Positions 18,391 to 26,523 of a DNA stretch of 36,356 nt are shown in pieces (within the stretch, counting starts at the first letter, position 1; each line of letters opens with the position of its first letter). The stretch lies in contig JAQVDU010000007.1 in assembly GCA_028698175.1 (NCBI GenBank), positions 1 to 36,356 of the forward strand. The letters are read 5' to 3'. This stretch comes from a bacterium (GTDB lineage Bacteria > Hydrothermota > 32-111). The notes beneath the pieces were generated by a model that ran no database searches, was not told the origin of the DNA, and was given only the letters and a program-made list of their open reading frames with translations. Made by a program: the position numbers and the translations under genes.

Positions 18391-18419
18391 TTGACAGATA
18401 GAAAGATGGCATATATAAT
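18391..18419 (+). promoter_or_regulatory. Consensus sigma70-type promoter for radical SAM-creatininase unit
   Basis: TTGACA (18391-18396), 17 nt spacer, TATAAT (18414-18419), ATG at 18430. Confidence 0.75.
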
Positions 18420-18429
18420 TGTCAGCTGA

Positions 18430-19431
18430 ATGAAGAATATAAGAATGAGTTATTTCGCCAGAACCGCGCTTGCTATTCTGAAAAAGAAGCAGTTCATACT
18501 CTATCACAAACCGACCACTTCCTGCAACTGCAGGTGCAAGTTCTGCGATTTTTGGAAGAATAATCCCGCTTCACCCCAGACCAGTACCGAGAACGTAGTA
18601 AAAATGCTTGAAGAGGGACAAAAAGAATACTTAACCACATACTCCCTCTGGGGCGGAGAACCGCTAATTGTGAAAGATTTGGGAGTGTGGCTTTCTCACG
18701 CAAAAAAACTCGGATACAAGACAAGTCTTTGCACTTCCGGATATCTTCTTGAAGACCGATTTCACGACATAAATAATTTTATCGACATAATTCTTCTGTC
18801 CCTTGAGGGAGTTTATGAAGAACAGGACAAGATAAGAAATACCCCCGGTCTTTTTGAGAGAATAGTAAGGGGGTTAAATGTATTTCAGGCAGACAGCCGC
18901 GTTAAAATTAAAATCTGGTCTCATATAAATAGACTGAACCGCAAATCAGTTCTGCCGATTCTCAGATTTGCCAAATCGCGCAATCTCACGGTAGAGTTCT
19001 TTCCTTCAAATACCTTCTCCGACTACAACGAGGATATAATTTTTGCGATGAAAGAGAGATATGATATATTTTCGGAAATCATGCTCTTGAAAAAAACGGG
19101 ATGGCCGGTCAACAACTCCATTGAAGCATTAAAGCTGATGAGAGGAGATAAAAATTACAGGTGCAACATGGCGAGGAATGGAGTGCATGTGGATTCTCAG
19201 GGAGTATTGACGCCATGCGAAGCCAGATTCGCAGAAAAGATGCTGGGTTACGGAGATTTTCAAAGCGACGGTTTTTCCAAGATACACGACCCTCGCATTT
19301 ACAATGAAAATGTCAGAAATCTCGAGAAATGCAGAAACTGCCTTTTCCCCTGCATCGCGGAGAGCGCCAACAACATATACGTCCGGGCATGGCTCCGTTT
19401 TGCAGATTTTGCCGCAGGAAGGGACTCCTAG
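18430..19431 (+). CDS. Radical SAM protein with C-terminal SPASM/twitch-like Cys cluster
   Basis: 333 aa. CxxxCxxC in TSCNCRCKFCDFW, SLWGGEPLI, C-terminal CNMARNGVHVDSQGVLTPCEARF...KCRNCLFPC. Confidence 0.88.
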   Translation: MKNIRMSYFARTALAILKKKQFILYHKPTTSCNCRCKFCDFWKNNPASPQTSTENVVKMLEEGQKEYLTTYSLWGGEPLIVKDLGVWLSHAKKLGYKTSLCTSGYLLEDRFHDINNFIDIILLSLEGVYEEQDKIRNTPGLFERIVRGLNVFQADSRVKIKIWSHINRLNRKSVLPILRFAKSRNLTVEFFPSNTFSDYNEDIIFAMKERYDIFSEIMLLKKTGWPVNNSIEALKLMRGDKNYRCNMARNGVHVDSQGVLTPCEARFAEKMLGYGDFQSDGFSKIHDPRIYNENVRNLEKCRNCLFPCIAESANNIYVRAWLRFADFAAGRDS

Positions 19432-19488
19432 TTTTCAGGGCGGTCTTGAAGCGTATTTCTTTAAATCAAACATAATCTCGGAGGAAAA

Positions 19489-20223
19489 ATGGAGAGAAGA
19501 ATCGATAAAATGAACTGGAGAGAGGTGAAGGAGCGCCTTTTGAAGTCCGACACAGTTATTCTCCCTGTGGGAACGCTTGAAGCGCATTCTGTGACTTCAA
19601 ACAACACAGACACAATAATTCCCGAAAGGATAGCGGAAATGATCGCTCCGAAGCTCGAATCACTTATACTTCCTCCCATCCCATACGGCGTCACGACCTC
19701 CCTCCTTCCCTATCCGGGCTCGGTCGACATAGGAGAAAGCGTCCTCTCTGAAATGATTTTAAACATAGCAAAATCATGCAAAAAAGATTCATTCAAGCAC
19801 TTTATAATACTCAACGGCCACGGCGGAAACAATAATGCCATTGAGTCCTCCAAAAAGAACATATACCTTCAGACCGGTATGTTCGTATATGTGGTGCACT
19901 GGTGGATTTTCGCCTACCCCTTCTGCGAGAAAATATTCAAAGCTGAGGGAGGACACGGAGGAGTCGACGAAACAGCCATGGTTCTTTCAATTGATCCAGA
20001 TCTCGTAAAAACGAAATATCTGAATGATGAGAATCTTTACTTTGAAGTTTCGCCGGGAATATCTTCCCTGCCAGCTCCCTCCACTGCCATCCTTTACTCG
20101 CGCAAGGGCGGAAAGATAAGCGTCAATAAAAGACTCTGCAGAGATTATCATGACAGAGTCATAAATGAGCTTGCCACTGAACTTAAAAAGATGATTTTAT
20201 CTGCGAAGAGGAATCTTACCTGA
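19489..20223 (+). CDS. Creatininase family amidohydrolase/peptidase
   Basis: 244 aa. LPVGTLEAHS, NTDTIIPERIAE, FKHFIILNGHGGNNNAI, EGGHGGVDETAMVLSIDPDLV. SD GGAGGAAAAATG. Confidence 0.88.
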   Translation: MERRIDKMNWREVKERLLKSDTVILPVGTLEAHSVTSNNTDTIIPERIAEMIAPKLESLILPPIPYGVTTSLLPYPGSVDIGESVLSEMILNIAKSCKKDSFKHFIILNGHGGNNNAIESSKKNIYLQTGMFVYVVHWWIFAYPFCEKIFKAEGGHGGVDETAMVLSIDPDLVKTKYLNDENLYFEVSPGISSLPAPSTAILYSRKGGKISVNKRLCRDYHDRVINELATELKKMILSAKRNLT

Positions 20224-21976
20224 AATTCTCAAGAAGTTTGTTGGGGTCGGAGTAAATTATATCAGAGAGAGCCGCCAAGATGTTTGTTTTATTTCTCTTT
20301 CCTATCGAATAATAGTAAGGTCGTCTCTGATTAAAACTTTGATATATTTCTCCCGCGTACTTGATTTTATTTTCTTCCGTAAGATACCTGTTGAGAAGGT
20401 TGAAGGCATATTCAATGTATTCGGTCTCCTCTTCTTTCGCCCCTGGAAAATAGTTTCGATCGGATTTTTTAAGAGAAATCTTCTCCAGCGCCTCTGATAT
20501 CAGATCCAGCGGAAGAGATGATTCGACTGCCACTGTTACGTTTGCTCCGGAAAATATTCTCTGGGAAATCAGCCTGTACTCGCCGTCCGAAAGAAGCATG
20601 AATGATGAGTCAACCTCGCTGCTCTCTCCCGACCCTTTTCTTATGAGAACGTCATTCAATATCGTTTCATTTGCAATGTTTTCATTTCTCAGATTATCTA
20701 TATCGGGTTTAGTGAGTTGAGAGAGAAAATAAGCAAGAGATGAAAGAGCTCTTTCTTCGGAAATTTTTAAAGAAAATATCCTCAGATTCGACTGAGGAAG
20801 CAGAATTTCGCTTCTCCATTCCGGGAATCTCTCAGAAAGGTCATGAAAAATCATGTCAGAAGCGTACTTCTTCGACCACTCTCTTTCCTCTGTCAGAACA
20901 TTGCTGAAACAGACAGCAATTTCCGTTCCGGTTTCTTTCTTGTTTCTGTAAAGCAGAGTGATCTGATTTTTAAGGATTTTTTTATCATAATCCCGCCGGT
21001 AGTGTTCCGGAAAACTTTTTCTGAATACAAGGTCATGCTTGATTGATGCCAGAAACTCCTTGTAGTCCTTGTACTTAGCGCTGGAGATTTTCTTCAATAG
21101 CCCGGACAGTTTGAAATTCGGATTGTCGTGAAAAAGAAAGTTGAGTCTGTAGACAAGCTCTGACAGATTGTTTTCAGATATCATTATATCGTCTTTTGCC
21201 TTGGCGAGTCCTTTTAAAAAAGACGCTTCGCTCTGGGAAGTGTCCACTGCGGAGGCAGTCACAAGAAAATAGTTTTTGCCCAATGACCTTATGTCCGCAA
21301 TGACCCCCTCCGCATTCAGTGAATGCAGAAGGATAAGATAATACTGGAGAGAAAAATCCTTGCCTCCTTCAAAATCATAAAAGTATATGTCTGAGGGAAT
21401 ATCTCCGAGGTAATACTCTCCGTACAAGCTTTTTTTCTCTTTCAGGTTTGAATGCATTTTTCGTTTTATCTCAATTGTTTTTAGTATTCCGTCCAGCTCT
21501 TCTCTTTTTGCGGATGATTTTATAAAAACAGACAATCCCGCCGAAGCGACAAACTCGCCGATGCTTTTGCTTTCCGTGTCGGAGTTTCTTCCGATAGAGT
21601 AGCCCCACCGTTCGAGAATGGCAATGTCCAGAAGGTCGAAATCGTATTCTCTCATATAAAGAGATTTTTCGTCAAGCGACCGTCTCATCTTCAGAAGCAT
21701 ATTGACCGCATCAAACTTCTTTGAATAGCATTCAATCATCGTATAATCCGGATAACACTTCATATATACAGACGCAGAATCGTTTCTTAAATTGTCGCAT
21801 AGCTGTTTTAACTTAAAGCAGTCTCCATTCCCGAGATAACCCTCATGAATTATCAGAGAGACATAATCATACATCTGCTCTGATTTCTGATATACAACAT
21901 GAATATCATTGATTTTGTACGACTCGAGGGAGAACAGGAGTATCGGAAAAAATATAAGGGGGATTAAGTGCTTCAT
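20216..21976 (-). CDS. Secreted protein, possibly a divergent catalytically inactive M16-like protein
   Basis: Signal peptide MKHLIPLIFFPILLFSLES from ATG at 21976. The upstream part of the called ORF (to 22129) is read-through of a tRNA gene. M16-like segments (INDIHVVYQKSEQMYDYVSLIIHEGYL...DAVNMLLKMRRSL) but no HxxEH. Confidence 0.5.
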   Translation of the reverse strand: MKHLIPLIFFPILLFSLESYKINDIHVVYQKSEQMYDYVSLIIHEGYLGNGDCFKLKQLCDNLRNDSASVYMKCYPDYTMIECYSKKFDAVNMLLKMRRSLDEKSLYMREYDFDLLDIAILERWGYSIGRNSDTESKSIGEFVASAGLSVFIKSSAKREELDGILKTIEIKRKMHSNLKEKKSLYGEYYLGDIPSDIYFYDFEGGKDFSLQYYLILLHSLNAEGVIADIRSLGKNYFLVTASAVDTSQSEASFLKGLAKAKDDIMISENNLSELVYRLNFLFHDNPNFKLSGLLKKISSAKYKDYKEFLASIKHDLVFRKSFPEHYRRDYDKKILKNQITLLYRNKKETGTEIAVCFSNVLTEEREWSKKYASDMIFHDLSERFPEWRSEILLPQSNLRIFSLKISEERALSSLAYFLSQLTKPDIDNLRNENIANETILNDVLIRKGSGESSEVDSSFMLLSDGEYRLISQRIFSGANVTVAVESSLPLDLISEALEKISLKKSDRNYFPGAKEEETEYIEYAFNLLNRYLTEENKIKYAGEIYQSFNQRRPYYYSIGKRNKTNILAALSDIIYSDPNKLLENFR

Positions 21977-21989
21977 AATTTTAAATAAA

Positions 21990-22062
21990 TCGGGGTGACT
22001 GGATTTGAACCAGCGACCTCTTGGTCCCGAACCAAGCGCGCTGCCATCTGCGCTACACCCCG
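21990..22062 (-). tRNA. tRNA-Pro (anticodon CGG)
   Basis: Reverse complement CGGGGTGTAGCGCAGATGGCAGCGCGCTTGGTTCGGGACCAAGAGGTCGCTGGTTCAAATCCAGTCACCCCG+A. 7-bp acceptor, anticodon stem CTTGG/CCAAG with loop TTCGGGA, T-loop GTTCAAATC. CCA not encoded. Confidence 0.95.
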
Positions 22063-22703
22063 TTATCGGAGAAACCGTATTTGCCAAGAAGGGGAACGAA
22101 TCGACAGCGGTCATGCTCCTCAATTTCAATCTTGCCTTCTTTTTTTTCGCCTCTTAAAAGAACCTGTTCTGCCTCTGTTCCGACAGGCATAACTATTATA
22201 CCGTTATCTTTCAATTGGTCAAGAAGATTCTTTGGAATTTCAGGACCTGCCGCAGTTACTATAATTCTGTCAAACGGAGCATATTGGGAGAGTCCGATAG
22301 TTCCGTCTCCGCTCATAACGAAAACGTTTGAGATTTTAAGAGCCTTAAAACGCTCTTCAGCAGAGCGCTTCAGCTCGAGGATTCTTTCTATCGTGAAGAT
22401 TCTTTTGGCAATGAGAGAGAGAACTGCCGCCTGATAACCCGATCCTGTGCCTATTTCCAGTACCACGCTATGCTCATCCGGACGCAAAAGTTCGGTCATC
22501 CTTGCAACAATGTACGGCTGCGATATCGTCTGGCCTCCTCCGATAAGCAGAGGAGAGTCGTCATAAGAAGAATTTTTAAGGTGCGGCGGCACAAAGAGCT
22601 CCCTTTGTATTTTGCTCATAGCGTCAATCACCCTTTCATCTTTTATATGCCTTTTTACAATCTGCTCCTCAACCATTCTTCTTCTGAGACTTTCAAATGA
22701 CAT
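22053..22703 (-). CDS. pcm: Protein-L-isoaspartate O-methyltransferase
   Basis: 216 aa. GGGQTISQPYIVARMTELL, VLEIGTGSGYQAAVLS, DRIIVTAAGPEIP. Adjacent to surE. Confidence 0.95.
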   Translation of the reverse strand: MSFESLRRRMVEEQIVKRHIKDERVIDAMSKIQRELFVPPHLKNSSYDDSPLLIGGGQTISQPYIVARMTELLRPDEHSVVLEIGTGSGYQAAVLSLIAKRIFTIERILELKRSAEERFKALKISNVFVMSGDGTIGLSQYAPFDRIIVTAAGPEIPKNLLDQLKDNGIIVMPVGTEAEQVLLRGEKKEGKIEIEEHDRCRFVPLLGKYGFSDNGV

Positions 22704-22704
22704 T

Positions 22705-23451
22705 TCAATACCTTCTTCTAGAAAGGTTTGAAAGGGCCTTATAATCGGTTATATCTACTGAAATAGGAGTTATGGAGACGTAATTTCTTTCTATTGCCTG
22801 AAAATCAGTGCCGTTCTTTATCTTGAATGACGGCTTCTCTCCGCCTATCCAGTAGTATTTTTTGCCTCTCGGGTCTTTCTTTGTGATAAGCGTATCCGTA
22901 TATACCCTGCTTCCGAGTCGGGTGAACTTGTACCCTTTTACTTTAGAACCCGAGACGTTCGGAATGTTCACGTTGAGAAGCATTCTTCTGTATTTGATTT
23001 CACTGACTATACGAAGAAGTTTTATCACAACTTCCTCTGCTCCTGAGAAATCAAGAGTTGAAAATGAAGCGAGAGAAAATGCAACCGAAGGAATGCCCAT
23101 CATCACTCCTTCCATTGCCGCCGCTACGGTTCCTGAATAAAGAACGTCTTCTCCCATATTTGGACCGTGGTTTATCCCCGAAATAACAAGATCCATCTTT
23201 TGTTTTATAAGACCATGAGTGGCTATGAGCACACAGTCGGTTGGAGTTCCCGTAGTCATCCACTCATTCTTATTCATCTGTCGTATCCTCAGGGGCACAG
23301 TCAGCGTTAAAGAGTGGCTTGTTGCCGACTGGTTCTTGTCAGGAGCCACAATAAATACGTCATGATTATTTTTTTTGAGGATCTCTCTCAGCTTTCTTAT
23401 TCCTAAAGCGTCAAATCCGTCGTCATTCGACAGAAGAATCTTCATGCCCAT
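22705..23451 (-). CDS. surE: 5'/3'-nucleotidase SurE
   Basis: 248 aa. MKILLSNDDGFDALGI, VVAPDKNQSATSHSLT, VISGINHGPNMGEDVLYSGTVAAAMEG. Confidence 0.96.
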   Translation of the reverse strand: MGMKILLSNDDGFDALGIRKLREILKKNNHDVFIVAPDKNQSATSHSLTLTVPLRIRQMNKNEWMTTGTPTDCVLIATHGLIKQKMDLVISGINHGPNMGEDVLYSGTVAAAMEGVMMGIPSVAFSLASFSTLDFSGAEEVVIKLLRIVSEIKYRRMLLNVNIPNVSGSKVKGYKFTRLGSRVYTDTLITKKDPRGKKYYWIGGEKPSFKIKNGTDFQAIERNYVSITPISVDITDYKALSNLSRRRY

Positions 23452-24104
23452 AATGCCTCCAAAGCCATTTTGATGAATCTTAATGTATCTTTAAACGGGT
23501 CTATCTTTGAGACTTCGTCTCCGTACACTGTTTTAATGTTGACAAATCCTATCCTCTGATGCAGTCTGCCTGCCTTGATAAGCATTTCTGATTCCATCTG
23601 AAACCTGAAGGTTGTTATAGGTATTTTCAGAAAAGACTCAATCCTGACCATTCTGAATCCGCTCTGAGAGTCATAAGTTCTCCTTCCGGCGAGAAGGGAT
23701 ACAATGAGCGTCGTAGTTCTGTTCGTTAAGTATCGCAGTAAGGGCATATTAGTCAAACTCATGTCTCTTTTCCCCACAATAATGTCATATTTTTCATAAT
23801 CGGAATAAATAAAATTTTTGACGTCTGTCGGAAGATGCTGGTAATCAGCGTCCATCAAAAGCGCGTAATCGGAAATTTTCGATGCTTCATGCACGCCGTC
23901 GAGCAGGGTCTTGCCCTTGCCTTTGTTCTTTTCGTGCCTTATTGCGACGTCAGCCAGCTTTAACGCCTTTTCGTAAGTGGAATCTTTCGAGCCGTCATCT
24001 ACGATGAGTACCGGGATTTCGTAGAGGCTTTTCAGCTCTGAGGTTGTCTTTGAGATGAACCTCTCCTCATTGTAAGCCGGAATGACTATTGCCACTCTCT
24101 TCAT
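23442..24104 (-). CDS. Glycosyltransferase family 2
   Basis: 220 aa. VAIVIPAYNEERFI, VLIVDDGSKDST, ALLMDADYQHLP, SQSGFRMVR. Confidence 0.9.
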   Translation of the reverse strand: MKRVAIVIPAYNEERFISKTTSELKSLYEIPVLIVDDGSKDSTYEKALKLADVAIRHEKNKGKGKTLLDGVHEASKISDYALLMDADYQHLPTDVKNFIYSDYEKYDIIVGKRDMSLTNMPLLRYLTNRTTTLIVSLLAGRRTYDSQSGFRMVRIESFLKIPITTFRFQMESEMLIKAGRLHQRIGFVNIKTVYGDEVSKIDPFKDTLRFIKMALEALWA

Positions 24105-24671
24105 TCAAACTCCCATATAGTATTTATACATTGCTTCTGCAGACGGGTCGTCGAGTCCCTCGATTCTTCTTTCCCATCCTTTCTCAAGGTAATTCAATCC
24201 CTCCCCGACTCCGTCCAGGTGACGCCACAAAGAGAGTTCCTTTTCCGTTAAAAGCATATTTTCCGTCTCCCTTGATATTCTTTTCTTGCCGTCGCACATG
24301 AAAACCGCCGAATGGTAAAGATCTTTTCTCGCTTTCAGCACAGTTATGATTTTTCTTTCCGATTTTACCATTGACGCTAGGACCTCAAGTGAATCGGTTT
24401 TTATGAGTTTTGTCGGAGAATCTCCTGCAAGAAGCCCTTTTGCAAAGGATTCGCCTATGCGCAGCGAGGTGTAATATCCGGGACCTCCTGAGATTATTAC
24501 TCTGTGAATTTCAATTTCATTCAGATGCAACTCAACCTTTGCCCTAAAAAAAGCCGCCGGAAGATTTACGACAAGGTCGTAGCCAATGGAATCTTCATTA
24601 TAAATCTTGTCGTTGCTTATTAATAGAAGAGAGCATCTCTTCGTCACTGATGATATTACTGCTGTTACCAT
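24105..24671 (-). CDS. tsaB: Divergent TsaB-like t6A biosynthesis protein
   Basis: GGPGYYTSLRIGESFAKGLL matches the TsaB GPGSFTGLRIG region. Next to tsaE. ATG at 24671 overlaps tsaE stop (ATGGTAA) and has AAGGAT upstream; the ORF track starts at 24692. Confidence 0.75.
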   Translation of the reverse strand: MVTAVISSVTKRCSLLLISNDKIYNEDSIGYDLVVNLPAAFFRAKVELHLNEIEIHRVIISGGPGYYTSLRIGESFAKGLLAGDSPTKLIKTDSLEVLASMVKSERKIITVLKARKDLYHSAVFMCDGKKRISRETENMLLTEKELSLWRHLDGVGEGLNYLEKGWERRIEGLDDPSAEAMYKYYMGV

Positions 24672-25087
24672 AAAATATTTATCCTTCTGCACCTTTCATC
24701 CACGACAATCCGCACTTCTGTCAGAGGATACTTTTCCAACAATGATTTTGCCCTCTCGGGCCACTCGACAAAGGTGACGTCTGAATCATCGATGTAATCT
24801 TCAAGGTTCAGCTCCAAAAAGTGTTTTTCCTTTTCTATTCTGTAGAGGTCAACGTGTGTCATTATAAACGATTCGCTTCTGTATACGTGAAGAAGATTGA
24901 AAGTAGGACTCATCACGTTTGATATTCCAAACTGTTTCGCATACGCTCTTACAAATGCGGTCTTGCCGCTTCCAAGCTCTCCATAGAGAAAAACCAGTTT
25001 GCGGCCATGCAGATTTTCTCTGAGATAATCCGCCGCTTCGGCAAGCTCCATTTCACTGCAGGCTTTGAATTCTCTTTCCATATTCAT
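24665..25087 (-). CDS. tsaE: t6A biosynthesis ATPase TsaE
   Basis: 140 aa. Walker A LYGELGSGKTAFVRAYAKQFG, VMSPTFNLLHVY, HVDLYRIEKE, FVEWPERA. Confidence 0.95.
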   Translation of the reverse strand: MNMEREFKACSEMELAEAADYLRENLHGRKLVFLYGELGSGKTAFVRAYAKQFGISNVMSPTFNLLHVYRSESFIMTHVDLYRIEKEKHFLELNLEDYIDDSDVTFVEWPERAKSLLEKYPLTEVRIVVDERCRRINILW

Positions 25088-25790
25088 TTATAGCGCACAG
25101 CAGATAATCCGGAATTATCGCCGCGTCTGGAACGTAATCTTTAAGTCTGTATGAATTGCCTCCGGATATTATTATCTTTCCGCTTTCTTCTGTTTTTCTA
25201 AACAAAGAGCAGAAGGATAGTATCCCGGTGAGCCACACCGTGAATACTCCGAACCTGCATGCATCTTCAGTGTTTGTAGCAATTTTCAGATTATGATCGT
25301 CAGGCTCGACTTCATCAAGAGCAAATGTGAATTTTGCCAGCGACTTCGCCATTGTTGTCAGCCCGGGAGATATAAATCCACCCAAGTGAATTCCGGTCGA
25401 GCTGATGAAATCAAACGTGTCCGCAGTGCCTGTGTCAATCAAAAGCGCGGGGTAGGATTTGTCGTTGATGCATTTTGCTATAGAGATATATCTGTCCATC
25501 CCAAGCATTGTCAAGTCATACTGCGAAGTTATTATTCCCTTTCTCTTTTCAAGGACCGTAACTCCAGCCAAAGTAAATTCCCTTAAAAATTTCTTTTCAT
25601 TCTTTTTATTGACTGATGCCATAAATATATTTTCATACGAAGTCTTTGCGATTCTGCTCATTTCGCTTTCAGAGAAGATTCCGCTTCTTTTTAGCTTGCC
25701 GCCGGAGAACTCGCCGTAGCGGTTGTTGGTATTGCCGATGCTGAAAACTATTGTTTTACCCATTGAAATTTGTTCTACGTGCTTCTTCAT
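25053..25790 (-). CDS. coaX: Type III pantothenate kinase
   Basis: 245 aa. FSIGNTNNRYGEFSGG, PALLIDTGTADTFDFISSTGIHLGGFISPGL. The start could be internal (MGKTIVFS at 25763). Confidence 0.88.
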   Translation of the reverse strand: MKKHVEQISMGKTIVFSIGNTNNRYGEFSGGKLKRSGIFSESEMSRIAKTSYENIFMASVNKKNEKKFLREFTLAGVTVLEKRKGIITSQYDLTMLGMDRYISIAKCINDKSYPALLIDTGTADTFDFISSTGIHLGGFISPGLTTMAKSLAKFTFALDEVEPDDHNLKIATNTEDACRFGVFTVWLTGILSFCSLFRKTEESGKIIISGGNSYRLKDYVPDAAIIPDYLLCAINEYGKRIQSLQ

Positions 25791-26523
25791 TAAGAGCCTT
25801 CACAAGTCTTTTCAATTTTGAGTCTTTAATCGACTTAAGTATGCAGTTTAGTTGTTTTTTGTCGTTTCTTGCTATGGGTCCGGAGAGTGAATCTGTAATT
25901 TTCTCAGAAGCCGCCCTTTCAATGATTACTCTGATCATCGGCAGAAAAACCTCGGCGGAAAGGCTTTTGTCTTTTGTCGATTCCTTAAGCAATCTCTCAG
26001 CCGCGTATATCAGAACCATAGTGTAGTTTCCTGCAAGCATTGCAGACAGGTGATAGAGTTTTTTATCTGCGTCCTTCTTCAGTTTGATGATTTTTATGTT
26101 GTTTGCCTTTGCGAAATCCTCCAGAAATCTGTTTTTTCCCTGAAACTGAAGGGTGGCATAAAATGAACAAAACGGCGCTCGGATTCTGCTTCTTTTGGAA
26201 AACGACTGTATGGGATGAAACAGAGAGACGGATGATGCGTTTTTCAGAACCCTGACGGCATTTTTGACTTCGCAGGATGCGGAGAATATTACAACGCTGC
26301 CTTCGTACATGGAGAGTCTTTTCATCACATCATAGAGTGAATCGTCATTTACGCATATGAATATCTGTTCGCATTGAATAATAGACTCTATTGAATGATT
26401 CTTGCTTTTGTGCAGAGCATTCTTGTCTGAATCATTGACGCGCACTTCGCATTTTCTTTGTTTTTTCAGAGATTTTATCAGCTCTCTTCCCAAAGAACCG
26501 CGCCCTATCACGCCAATCTTCAT
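25756..26523 (-). CDS. Rossmann-fold DUF2520-type oxidoreductase-like protein
   Basis: 255 aa. MKIGVIGRGSLGRELIKSL, LFHPIQSFS...FYATLQFQG, KLYHLSAMLAGNYTMVLI. Confidence 0.85.
   Translation of the reverse strand: MKIGVIGRGSLGRELIKSLKKQRKCEVRVNDSDKNALHKSKNHSIESIIQCEQIFICVNDDSLYDVMKRLSMYEGSVVIFSASCEVKNAVRVLKNASSVSLFHPIQSFSKRSRIRAPFCSFYATLQFQGKNRFLEDFAKANNIKIIKLKKDADKKLYHLSAMLAGNYTMVLIYAAERLLKESTKDKSLSAEVFLPMIRVIIERAASEKITDSLSGPIARNDKKQLNCILKSIKDSKLKRLVKALNEEARRTNFNG

Noticed and set aside
19304-19513. Small ORF overlapping the radical SAM/creatininase junction as a possible RiPP precursor
   Set aside because: Mostly out-of-frame overlap with the radical SAM C-terminus, no SD, no Cys-rich or leader-like features.
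21977-22129. N-terminal extension of the 637-aa ORF (MKLRSMTAVDSFPFLANTVSPITGCSADGSALGSGPRGRWFKSSHPD)
   Set aside because: This is translation of the tRNA-Pro gene and the end of pcm in another frame; the signal peptide starts at MKHLIPL (21976).
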